Source of the DNA: Amborella trichopoda
Taxonomy: Eukaryota; Streptophyta; Magnoliopsida; Amborellales; Amborellaceae
Direction of reading: 5' to 3'
Length of the DNA stretch: 64,000 nt
NCBI RefSeq assembly: GCF_000471905.2
Contig: NW_006497600.1
Location: forward strand, 71,359 to 135,358
In this document: positions 35,701 through 58,160 of the stretch, piece after piece
Numbering within the stretch: position 1 is the first letter of the stretch
Layout: each line of letters begins with the position of its first letter
Notes under the pieces: generated by a model
Databases searched by the model: none
What the model was told of the DNA's origin: nothing
The model's input: the letters and a program-made list of their open reading frames with translations, nothing else
Position numbers and translations under genes: made by a program

Positions 35701-36872
35701 GAGCCTTTGAGGTATCCATGTTCAGAAATGCGGATATTCTCCATCAATCCTTTTCTAGGGTCAAGATAGAGACATTTCATAATAGATGCCATGCTCCCAC
35801 TTACTACTTCCTACTTTTATAAAGGGCAAGTATTATTATCATGATCAACATTCCTTTCTTTGTATGACATTGTTCATATGCTATGCCCCAACGGCTTGCT
35901 TCTGTTTTTAGAACATCCAATGCAACACATCACCATCTCAAAAGTAGGGATTTTTTCAAAGAACAACAGTAAAAAAAGAGAAGGCCATCATCTATTAGAT
36001 ACCTATCATGGGGATTATAACAATGGACCTATGTCGTTAAATTATATAACAATGGATCTTTGTCGTTAAATTATATAAATGGAGAATTCTCCCTTGCAAT
36101 TGGAGGAGTCTCCTTCATTTTTCATCTACTTTTCCCCTTAAAAATCAACCATATCAAATCAATAAGCCTTTTGCCAAATTCTCCTCTTAGTGAAAGTTTC
36201 GTAAGTATCCTCAACAGAGAAATAAAATAATTAAGTCTCATGACTGGTGGTCGAATAACAAAAATTAGTAATTATGGATAAGATTAAATGGTCCTCATAT
36301 GCTCCCTCAAGCAAAAAGCCTAGGAGAATTTTTAGGCCCACCAAAAAAAATTGATTACATACCCTAAAACCACGGATCTCTCTCTCACTATATATGTATA
36401 TATATAAAGAGAGAGAGAGATCGTGCTCACACTATGAAAGAATTTATCATTATACTCAACAAATTTTAGACAATTATATACTCTTGTTTTATACATTAAA
36501 CATTTTTTAAATAAGGGTTTTTATCGTTAAGAGAGGTATAACATCATCCACATAAAAAATATACTAATGTCGTTTAATGCTCCATGTAAATGATGCTTCA
36601 TCTCATATGGATAATATCACACCCGTCCTAATGACTAAAAATACTATTACAAAAAAAATGCTCCACATACAAAACAAAAGTATATAAGTTATTCAAACTC
36701 AACCTAAACCTAAGGATTGGAATAGACCTAGACCCAACTCTGATCAATTATAGGTCAAGATAGGTAGGTCGACCCTGCCCATTCAATACCCCCATTCAAA
36801 AACTTCCTTTTTATTTAAATTATCCATTGTTGTAAGGAAATTCCCAAAATTTAAGATTACACAAACCCTCTT

Positions 36873-38965
36873 AGGGCCTGTTTGGATAGGATGAAATTAA
36901 GAATCTTAGATATTTGAAATCCTAAAGAAATTTATGGATTTTCAATATCAAGGATTTTTGTCATTGATTCCTCAAATTTCTTGTTTGGATAAACTATACA
37001 CAAATCACTTCCATATCCATTGTTTGGTAACAAAACTTGATACAATTTCTCTCTCCAAAGTTTTTATATGCTTTCTCTCTCTAAAACTCAAAATTTGGTA
37101 TAGTGTATCTATAAAAATTTTGAGATAGTTTCTATCTCTAAAATTTGATGTGGTTTCTCTCTCTAAAATTTAGTATGCTTTCTATCTTTAAAATTTGAAA
37201 GTGTATCTAAAAATTTTGAGATAATTTCTCTTTCTAAATTTTTAGGTGCTTTACTCTCTCTAAAATTTAATATAGTTTCTTTTTCAAAAATTTTAAGATA
37301 CGCTATCTCTAAAACTTAAAACTTGAGATAGTTCCCCTCTTCAATAATTTTGAGAAAGTTTCTCTCTCTAAACATTTTTAAGTAGTTTCACTCTCTAAAA
37401 TATGATATAGTTGTTCTCTCAAATTTTAAGATATTTTATCTTTCTAAAAGCTAAAATTTGAGATAATTTCTCTCTAAATTTTTTGCAATTGTTTTTTTTT
37501 CTAAATTTTTATGTACTTTCTCTCTCTAAAATTTGATATAATTACTCTCATAAATTTTAAGATGTTTGCTCCTTCTAAAATTTGATATAATTACTCTCTT
37601 AAATTTTAAGATGCTTTCTCTCTCTAGAACTTCAAGTTTGAGATAGTTTATCTCTTAAAAATTTGATAATGTGTAAAATTTGATATACTTTCTCTCTTTA
37701 AAACTTAAATTTTGATATAGTTTTTCTCTAATTTTTTTTGCGATTGTTTCTCTCTCTAAAAATTTCATGAACTTTTGTTTATCTAAAATTTGATATAGTT
37801 TCTCTCCGAAAATTTAAAATACTTTATCTCTCTAAAACATAAATTTTACGATAGTTTCTCTCTCCAAAAATTTTGAGATAGTTTCTATCTCTAAAATGTT
37901 TTAGGTAGTGTCTCTCTCTAAAATTGCATATAATTTTTATCTTTATAAGAATATATTTTCTCTCTCTAAAATTCCAAATTCGAGATAGTTTCTCCAACTA
38001 AAAAACGAGATATTTATCTCTCTAAATTTTTTTGGCAGTTTCTCCTTTTAGAATTTATAATAATTTCTCTCTAAAAGTTTAAGAATACTTTCTCTCTCTA
38101 AAACCTAAGATTTGATATAGTTTCTCTCTCTAAAAATTAAATTATGAAATTGTTTCTCTCTCTAAAAGTTTTGAAATAGTTTCTCTCTCTAAAAAAATTG
38201 AGATAGCTTCTCTCTCTAAAAATTGGCATGTACTTTATCTCTCTAAAATATGATAGTTTCTCTTTAAAACTTAAAATTTGAAATAGTTTCTCTCTCTAAA
38301 ATTTTGAGATAGTTTATCTCTCTAAAAAAATTTGGTTCTCTCTCTCTCTAAAATTTTTACATACTTTCTCTTTTAAATTTTAATAACTTTCTCTCTCTAA
38401 AAGTTAAAATTTGAGATAATTTCTCTCTCTAAATTTTGAGATAGTTCATCTCTCTAAAAAAATTGGTTATTTCTCTCTCTAAAATTTTAATATACTTTCT
38501 CTCTCTCTAAAAGTTAAAATTTGAGATAGTTTTTCTCTTTTAAATTTTGAGATAGTTCATCTCTCAAAAAAAATTTGGTACTTTCTCCCTTTAAAATTTT
38601 AGCATACTTTATCTCTCTTCTTTATAAAAAACATACTTTCTCTCTCTAAAATTTTAACATACTCTCTCTCTCTAAAAGTTAAAATTTGATACAGTTTTTC
38701 TCTCTAAATATTTTGAGATAGATTTTCTCTTTAAAAAATTTAAGTACTCTCTCTCTAAAATTTTCATACCTACCAAATGCTCCCTATGTTTTGGGTACAA
38801 GAAGCGAATGAGTGAAATCCATGGGCCTTGGAAATGCAAAAAAACAGGCTTCAGTGTGGAAATGAAATCATGAAAAGTAAGTTTTACTTTCATTATTTTA
38901 ATTTTCCTGATTTTAAGTATCTTAATAATTAAGCATCCTAGTAATTAAGCAATCCAAATGGTGGA
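36873..38965. repeat. 1.8-kb minisatellite inside a possible inverted-repeat element
   Basis: From about 37040 to 38760 there is a degenerate array of roughly 22-28 bp units, consensus GATAGTTTCTCTCTCTAAAATTT, at least 60 copies. On its left is GGGCCTGTTTGGATAGGATG then TTAAGAATCTTAGATATTTG; on its right, inverted, CCACCATTTGGATTGC then TTAAGATACTTAAAATC. These are partial inverted matches, and the GGGCCTGTTTGGAT motif is typical of plant MITE ends. No target duplication is visible, so the enclosing element is inferred; the array itself is certain. Confidence 0.7.
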
Positions 38966-40170
38966 TTTTGGCACTTAAGAATTTGTTTGGCACAAGGAAA
39001 CCAGTAAAAGATTTGCTCCCCCAAAAGTTTGTCATGCCCGGCATAATAAAATCCAAATTGAGTTGATTTGAAAATACCCATGACACATGATCATGACTTG
39101 AAATAGCTTGAAAAAGATATAACGCTAAGTAAATTATTTCTTATAGATCATCACCATCATTTTAACTATTTTCCAATTAATTGAAATCGACTACATGAAT
39201 CCTAATTCTCCATTCTGTTTTATTAAAGGTCATATCCTCAATAAGACCATATCGCCTATTAAATCATTCATTTCTTATGGATATTTTGATAAATTTCCCC
39301 TAATTAAAATAAGGTGCTCATTCACATCATAAGGTAAACCATACGGGAGCGTTCATCATCTGTTCAAGACAAACGGCAGTGGAGATTTAACTGTACTTAC
39401 CATTGGCATTCATTCATCCAAGAGCTAATCACAAGCACTCATTACCAGGCACAACTGTTGATGCCCCCTTGCTCAATTGATGTAAACATACATTACAAAA
39501 TTGGTGTATGGTACCAACAATGTTTCTTTGGGTGAGCAAGCTAGAGTTTGAATCTTAAACCAGTATTGTACGTCTTGCCTGACCACTCACATCTAAAATT
39601 CTAAACCACCTACAGAAATCGTATGAACGCCCACAAAAGAATAAAAAAACTTTCATAATATATAAACTGTCAAGAAACATGCTACAAAAATGCTTTTACC
39701 AAATAAATCAAGCATATACTATCCATTAAAGGTTAAGGACATGGAATCACTTCCTTATCTCTCATAGTACTACAGATCTCATATATTATTACAGACCCCA
39801 CTTTCCAAAAAATTAGTATTACAGATCTCATATTTTTACTTCCTAATGCTTCAATATAATGGCTATTGGAACAAAAAGGAGGCCCTGCAAAACAACTTCA
39901 AAGAAGAAAACAAAAGACAGCTCAGGTAACCAAAAAATATATGTTAAATGTTTCAAACTTCGACAACGAAAGAATTTGGTTTTGACCCATGATTGACACT
40001 GAAAAGATGATTAGGGACTTCCATGCATAGGCAAAAAAGACCTGAGCACTTTTTTAGAACCATAGTTTTGCAAAAGGATAAACACACTGCAATATTATTA
40101 TTTTTATCTTTCTGCAAGATAAAACATTTTAGTTAGTGTTTTTCTTATGGGAAAGTATTGTAGTTAGTGT
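38966..40170. other. Spacer downstream of UMP-CMP kinase
   Basis: No gene or repeat family recognised. The 3'UTR and poly(A) site of the kinase should lie in the right part of this stretch, but I cannot place them. Confidence 0.3.
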
Positions 40171-40174
40171 TACC

Positions 40175-51427
<11,253 letters not shown>

Positions 51428-52835
51428 GAAGCTTAGAATAGCTTGCTTCAAAAAGTATATCTGGAAAATATTGTAGAATAAATAAAAGTTGATGAGTTCA
51501 TAACGCAAAAAAGCGGATCTTTCAATGAATCTAGACAAAAGATAAATGGTAACACTAGCTAACCATATTTCATGCCAACACAAGATCTCAAACTCTCAAG
51601 TGAACCAAAAAATTAGTAAGCAAAGTTACATACAATTAAATGGCAATAAAACAAGTGCCATCTACCTTTTTGTATAGAACACCAAGGATGTGGGTTGTCA
51701 ACACGTTTTCTCACTTTTTACAACAAATCTCAATACAAGGGTTAACAGTTTCCAAAAAAAAGAAACAAATGTGTCATCCAATGCCGAAAGCTGACCTACA
51801 ATGCACAATTAATGACCCCAAACTCTATGGAGAAAGAAATACCCCACAAATCACCCAACTTATAATAATACAATTCACCCAATTACATGGAACCATACTG
51901 ATACCTCATCTACCTTTCAACGTTTTAACCGCCAAAAAATTAATTCCGATCACAACATGATTCCGTTCAATGGAAACTTATGGGTACATAGTCGCTTCTC
52001 CATGAGGCCTTAATTTAATAATAAAAGTGTGGCCAAAAAGCATACAAAATAATCAGCTCGTGTTCAAACATTTAAAACTTTCTATCTTTCGACACTTTGT
52101 TATGGTTTAAAAATAAAATGTCTAAGATCAAGAGGCGTAAATGATGATCCATACAAAATTGTTTTGATATTTCAACATTGTCATTGTAAGAACTCACAGA
52201 TCCAGAGACAAATGCCATGCCATATCGCCATTTTACCATGATTATAGTTAAAAATCCCAAATTTGGAGCATAAATTTTGTTCTCTGTTCTTAAAACTTGT
52301 TGGAGTTAAATGCAACTCCCAAATAGGAATAAATAATTGCCTAATTCATCAAATTTTTACAATTCCTCTCTAGAAAAAAAAAATACAGATCTAGGTTCCA
52401 AGAAACCAGAACATTCCATTGATTCAAAATGCAAAAACGAGTTCTAATACAAAAAATGCCCAGATTGATCACCATCACACGAAATTTTACATCAAAATCA
52501 CAATTTTGAGACTCAAGGACCAATTATACTCTGGTTGCAGAGCATAAATACCAATCCACACACAAAAAACCCTGATCCATGTATCTTTACCCGTTTATAT
52601 ATAAAAAACCAGAGATCCTGAACATAAACACTATTTAACCTCAATCACAAGACTCACACAGCAGCAAACCAAAAAACAACCAAAAATAATAGCAAAAGAG
52701 ACACTGAATAAGCACCTGAATCACAGAGATCTCGAGCTTCAAGACCCTAATTCAAGCTGAGTGATACAGAGAATTAGCTTCAAATGAGCTTTTTCTAAGA
52801 GAGGTTTTTAGAGGGAAAACGAGAACCGCGTGGCC
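51428..52835 (-). other. 5'UTR exons and leader intron of UMP-CMP kinase
   Basis: Exon 1 (about 52835-52716) ends CAG|GTGCTT. The acceptor TTTTCCAG at 51462-51461 starts the exon that carries the ATG 33 bp later. The leader intron is about 1.25 kb and holds no recognisable gene. Confidence 0.65.
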
Positions 52836-52859
52836 GATCTGAAACTCAGGAAGCGTGCC

Positions 52860-53062
52860 ATTTATAGGAAGCCCCAGTTTCCAAAAAAAAAAATCAGGAA
52901 AAAAAAGGAAAAAGGGAAAATTCGTTGAAGGAAAAAGAAGCGGGAACACAGTAAAATAGAAGAAAGGTCGCGTGGGTCCACATGATTGCTGGTCAAGTGG
53001 GGCCCACTTCGTGCCTTGTTGGCAAGGCAATAGCCAAAGAGAAGGGAGAACGCGGGGCCCAC
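52860..53062 (-). promoter_or_regulatory. Promoter of UMP-CMP kinase: TATA box and three TCP-type sites
   Basis: On the minus strand TATAAAT lies at 52866-52860, placing the start near 52830. Upstream, in a GC-rich 200 bp, three matches to the class I TCP binding site (GTGGGNCC or its complement GGNCCCAC) occur at 52972-52979, 52997-53007 (both orientations, GTGGGGCCCAC) and 53055-53062. Such sites are typical of plant growth- and division-linked housekeeping promoters, which suits a nucleotide kinase. Binding is inferred. Confidence 0.6.
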
Positions 53063-53249
53063 AAGACGGGGAGGAATTGACGCCAGTCTGGCGGTTGGGG
53101 AAGCTGGCACGTGTCAATAGTGTCCTTAGAGACACGGATGATATCGGCCTTTAACGTTTTACACGTCATCGTGGAATACGAAACGGAGAACTGTTTGGTG
53201 CGTTCAAGCCCGCACCTGTTACTATGCGCGCTTGGAATCTTGACTTTCT

Positions 53250-54290
53250 CCTCGAAAATTGTTTCATGCGGGCTGAACCGCATTTCTCCACATGCGGTCT
53301 AAAAAGTGTGAAGCATCCATCTTGAAGATGGATGCAAGTAGGTGTTCTATCTAAAAACAATAGAAATTAATGGTTTAAAATTTTTTTTTTAGAATTATTA
53401 TTTCTAATTTTTAAAATTTATTTATTTTTTCATATTTATGAACATATATAGTTTCCATTATTACGATTGTACCGAATAGTTTCAGTTATTACCACCATAT
53501 CCATTTTTTATATCAAAATGGAAATTTTTTTAAAAAAAACTATTTTACCTTTTTTTCGATTGCTGAACACCGAGAACATAAAATTTAAATTTTTCAGTTA
53601 CTAATGAACCGAAAAAATGTTTTCTATCTCTTGGGGTGTTTTTTCTCTACCTCTCTCAAGTTATAGTTATCCGATAAAATCAAATGCGAACAACTAGTTT
53701 GAGCCCCTAAATTTAGGAAATATCTTCTGGATTATAAGATTAAAAGATTAGGAAAAATCTTGAGGCATGTTCTCTCTCTACCTCTTTGAAGTAATGGTTA
53801 TCCGATGAAATCATGCAAACAGCTCGTTTGAGCCCCTAAATTTAATAGAAATCTTAGAGATTATCAACTTACTTATAAAAAAAACTAGAAGCTCGATGAA
53901 AGGGAAAGAGAGTTTAAAAAAAAATCAGTTTTACCGATATAATGTAGAGAGATGATATGCAGACCCATAAGAAAGAAAAAAGAAAAAAGTTACTTTGAAG
54001 AACCGGTTATTCAAAAACCAAAATTGGCTCAGTAAATTTATTTTGAATTCGATTGTTAACAACGGAAAAAAGGACAAGTCGTTTTTTTTTAAAATTTTTA
54101 TTTTGACATGAAAATAAATAAATACGATGGTAATAACAAAAACTACTCGATAGAGCCGTAATAACGGAAACTATAACGGCTATATATTTATAAATTTTTC
54201 TAAAAATTAATTCTTAAATTCCATTTTAAAAACATATTTATTAAGAGGCCCATATTTCAACCTATGGGGGTTTGGCCGTATAGAAACCCA
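53250..54290. mobile_element. MITE family C, copy 2, split by a second element
   Basis: The left part (GTTTCATGCGGGCTGAAC, ACCGCAT ... ATGCGGT, the 11-bp stem CATCCATCTTG/AAGATGGATG at 53313-53335, TTTTTAAAATTTATTTATTT) and the right part (ATTTATTAAGAGGCC, TTTGGCCGTATAGAAACC) align in order with the two halves of the inverted copy at 61415-61740. About 740 bp of unrelated sequence sits between them. The element lies 400 bp upstream of the kinase TATA box. Confidence 0.7.
53443..54184. mobile_element. Inverted-repeat DNA element nested in MITE family C
   Basis: The ends are long inverted repeats (over 100 bp). Left: ATATATAGTTTCCATTATTA ... TAGTTTCAGTTATTACCACC. Right inverted: TTATAGTTTCCGTTATTACG ... 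TAGTTTTTGTTATTACCATC. Flanked by TATTTATGAA (53433-53442) and TATTTATAAA (54185-54194), 9 of 10 identical, as expected of a Mutator-like insertion. Inside, a block of about 120 bp (TCTACCTCTCTCAAGTTATA ... TTTGAGCCCCTAAATTTA) is doubled. No transposase. Confidence 0.72.
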
Positions 54291-54665
54291 ATCGTTTTTA
54301 AATCCCTATGAAAACTTGGAATCTCAGCCATGGGAGATAGCAGGGGCAATTTTGGGAGTTCTAGAGAGGGAAAAAACTAATTTTTTTGAAAAAGTGCTAC
54401 ACAGGGACACCGGTCGCCCATTCATTCGTATAATTTTGTTGGGATGCATTCCGCCGACAACGGACGCCACCATTGGGGGCTAAGAAATTTGGTACCTAAA
54501 AATTTCAAGGTCTAATTATAATTGGTGCGTCTCATTGTGCGCAGAGTACATCCTTCAAAATTTTAAGGTTTAATTTTTGAAATTGCAAGGTTTAAAAATT
54601 GTACATCTTATGAAAAATTATCTGAATCGTTTTTTCCAAAAATTTCAAATATATATATATATATA

Positions 54666-54685
54666 NNNNNNNNNNNNNNNNNNNN
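54666..54685. other. Assembly gap (20 N)
   Basis: Run of N just after an (AT)n stretch; probably an unresolved AT microsatellite. Confidence 0.95.
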
Positions 54686-54889
54686 ATCATCCGTACCGTT
54701 TTCTAATTCTAAAGCATATGACTTGGGATTATATTAAATTTCAAGCCCTCTGAAGATTTCCTGTAACTGCCCTTTTCAACATAGTTTGGATACGCGCTGA
54801 ACTTTAATAGTATAACATACACTTTATACAAACCTCACCCAAAAAACAAATAAAAATAATAAATTTGGTGTTGTCGATTGTATTTTCAG

Positions 54890-55495
54890 TATGGAAAGTT
54901 TATAAAACGTACGGAACCTTAGAGCAAGTAAGCTGCGCCTCAAAAACCCGTCGGCAAAGGTTGTTCTATGCTGGAAAGTCGTTCAATTGAATCTTGGCTT
55001 CAAAATTTGTGAATATGAAAAAAAATAAGATCTCGATTCCCAAAAACAATGCATTATATAACATATTATCTAGATCATTTATTTTCAATATTTTCAAGTG
55101 TTTATAGATAGAGAGATCATTTACTTTTGGTACAAGATGGCTACAATTAATCTTGATCATTAGATATAAAATTGGGTGGCTGCATTTATTTCATTGACTA
55201 AGCTCAAAGTTCAAAAGATATTTTTTCTGACGCTGTGACACACCCAAGCTATCAAATTTCACATCGGATGGTTGTAAGTAATTGTAATCTCCCTATACAA
55301 AAAATAAATGGTCCCATTGTATACACTCCCTTATAGATAGACTTGATCTGTACCATTTTCTTAAGTTTTAAATTTTATAAGAGGTGAAAACAGATTTCAG
55401 TCTAGCCTAGGTGTTTTCAAAACAAAAATTACATATTCCAATAAAGTTTGGAGGTGTGCCTTGCTTTGATTGTTTAAAGTTGCACCTTATACAAC
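54890..55495 (+). repeat. MITE family A, copy 9, with a Mutator-type MITE inside
   Basis: Left: AAGTTTATAAAACGTACGG, CCTCAAAAACCC, GATCTCGATTCCCAAAAAC, TTTTCAAGTGTTTATAGAT. After the insertion the core resumes: TAGACTTGATCTGTACCATT ... TTTGATTGTTTAAAGTTGCA then CCTTATAC. The split falls exactly within the family motif TTTATAGATCTACTTGATC. Confidence 0.65.
55113..55330. mobile_element. Mutator-type MITE nested in family A copy 9
   Basis: Second copy of the element at 17092-17353: GAGATCATTTACTTTTGGTAC on the left; inverted right end GGGAGTGTATACAATGGGAC then CATTTATTTTTTG. The outer 15 or so bases of the left terminal repeat are lost. It is flanked by the 11-bp direct repeat TTATAGATAGA (55102-55112 and 55331-55341). 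About 218 bp. Confidence 0.8.
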
Positions 55496-55499
55496 CTGC

Positions 55500-57780
55500 A
55501 CCGAGTGAAGAGTTTTATTTCATTGCAGAGCTGCTGCTTATTCTTTTTTACAATTTATTTCATTGAAGAGTTGACCTTATAAGGCAATAAAAACCCGAAA
55601 TATTTGGAATTAATTCGGTTTGCAGGCCATAAAGACAAGATATAAATGCACGCGAAAGAAAAACAGAATGCCTATACAGATAACAATATAAAAAAACATT
55701 TTATTGATTATTCTCAACTTATGAAAGACATAATTTATTGGAATTAAGCACCAAAACTAAAACTACTGCTTGTTAATCATACGGAACCCTCGTTTGAAGT
55801 TTAAATATTTAAGTATGCATGTAACCCATCACATGAATTGAAATTGAGAAAAAACAATACTCAAATAATTAAAATTTGGGTCTATATATCAGTAAGATTA
55901 GGGATTACATATGCCCTTAACTTTTTATTGCTAAGTTATTTTAGTGGTTATTAAACATTTTTAATCTTATATCACATGAAATTTCTCAGTAAGGGTTTTT
56001 CACTTACAAAGAGAGATCTAATCTCACCTATGATGTAGCTCTTTTCAGTGCTATTTTCAAAAAGAAAAAGGCCCCGGCTATCGGGCTCTAAGCTCAAAAT
56101 CTTTTTCTTTTTAAATTGATGTTAGGGTCAGTACCTTTTTTTTCAAATAGTTTAAGAGTTAGTTTTTTTGGAGGTGTTATTACAGTTATATCAGTGGAAA
56201 TGAAAATCACAACGTGGCGACCAGGGTATAGGTGCTATCTCTATGACCCCAACCCGATGTTAGGGTCCGAGGGATGAGTAAATGATGTGAATTTTCTGGA
56301 TTTGAAAGTTCTCTCTAACTTCGTTTTGTTGGGGGAAAGTGTGTTAAGGTGTTTTCAAGTATTTTCTAAAATTATAAAGAATTGAAAAGATTTGCCGGTC
56401 CACATAAACCAATTGTATAATTTGGACTTGGACCCACCATATTAGAAAAACTTATTTGGCTAATCTTTTTTCTTTATTGGAACACATATATGATTAAATG
56501 CATATGAAGTTAATAGTCACTTGTATTTGTACGCGGAATCTTTAAAATAGATAATAGTCGGTAAATTAAAAAGAAAATAAGGTGCTCCTGCCCCTAAAAT
56601 ATGGAAAAGGACGCCCGCTTCCTTCGTGATTCATTTTTTTAGATGGTAGATTTCATATGTACATAATTTTTTTATTTTATGTTATGAAACCAAAAAGAAG
56701 AAATGGCAATAGATATGTATAGATTATATAAAATAACGATGTGGAAACTAGAAAACAATCTATCTCCATGTAGTGTCTCTAAAAAGAAATAGCCAAAATA
56801 CATCCCTACACCGGGCACCATGCTTTCAATAAATCAAAACACAAAAATCATTACTCAAACCCAAAAAGAAAAATTCAATCTCAACCTCCAATATCCAAAA
56901 GGATCGGTGTAAGATCGTGCGGTTTTTGTTTAGAGCAGTAGGATTACAGACCCCTACCCGTTTCAGAAATAAATAGTTATTAGTTTTCGAATGGGTAATT
57001 GGGAATAAAAATTTAGACCACTAGTACTACCACCATGACCTCAACTCCATTCTCAATACTCTTGTATTTTTATCATGTTCATTTCACACAAACTTGTCTC
57101 TTCAAATATGCTCCGAATCCATCATTATCTCATATATACTTTTTTAGGTTTTCTCGAAGTTCCAACCGATTCAAAAGAAATTCATTAGGAGGGATTTTAA
57201 ATATTATTGATTTTCCTACTTTCTTAAAAAATTAAATCTTTTTAAAATATCCAACAAAATTGTAACTATATAGGAAAGATTAACATAGCCCTTTACCCAA
57301 AAGCATCTTAAAAGTGGGCTTTTAAGCACCGGGCCCCCGAACTTGACTATCATTCCCCTATTTCCAATTGAGAAGCCGGGTCACGCAAACCGAAACATCT
57401 ATTCTACTAAACTACTATCTCTGCAGTGTTAGAATTTATAATACAATGAAAGAGGAATCAACAAAAACATTGTAGTAGTGATCCAAGCACTTACCTTTTG
57501 GAGCACCTGCTGTAGGCAATGCTCAAGAAGCATTTTCCTTGTATCACAAGCTTTAAATGAAAATTAGCACAAATTTGTAGGCACCATGAAAATGCAGCAG
57601 GGTAGACAAGTTACATGCTTCAGGTGATTAAGAGAGTAGAGTAAAAAGAAGAGGTACAAACTAGAAGTAGGAAGAGGAATCCATAGAATTTTGGTTGCTT
57701 AGGTTAGAAGGCTTCAATCTGACAAACTTGTAGATGGCCCCTTTTATATGTGAATTGAATATCTATGCATAGCACAAAGT
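55500..57780. other. Intergenic, no gene seen
   Basis: 2.3 kb of AT-rich DNA. No frame, repeat family or RNA recognised; the open frame at 57035-57235 is composition-driven. Confidence 0.35.
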
Positions 57781-57784
57781 AATA

Positions 57785-58160
57785 CAAGGTGTCGATCTTA
57801 TTTAATAAAAGTGAGGTGCACCTAAAATTTTATTGTTTTAAAAAAAATGTCGTTTTAATGTAGAAAAACTCTTTAATTGATCATTTTCGACATTAAGATG
57901 TATGGAAATGAAACAATAATAATGTCAAGTCTCAAGAATATTGCATACTGTAACACATTATCTTGACCGTCCTTTTTTAAAATTTTCAAATGTTTACAAG
58001 TCTTCTCAATTTGCACTACTTTTAGAGCTTTAAATTTTATAATTAAGTATGAAAATATATTTTCAGGCTATGGTAAGAATTTTTGGCAACAAAACTACAT
58101 CTTCTAGGCACACTCTTTGATTGTTTAAGTTGTGCACTTTATATAAAGCGCATCCACCTT
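57785..58160 (+). repeat. MITE family A, copy 10
   Basis: GAGGTGCACCTAAAATTTTA at the left, core GATCATTTTCGACATTAAGA, AGTCTCAAGAATATTGCATA, and right end TTTGATTGTTTAAGTTGTGC, ACTTTATATAAAGCGCATCC. Terminal palindrome weak. Confidence 0.55.

Noticed and set aside
52752-53360. Overlapping open frames on both strands upstream of the kinase gene
   Set aside because: They fall in the GC-rich promoter, where stop codons are rare. No domain, splice pattern or start context supports any of them, and the TATA box and TCP sites explain the region better.
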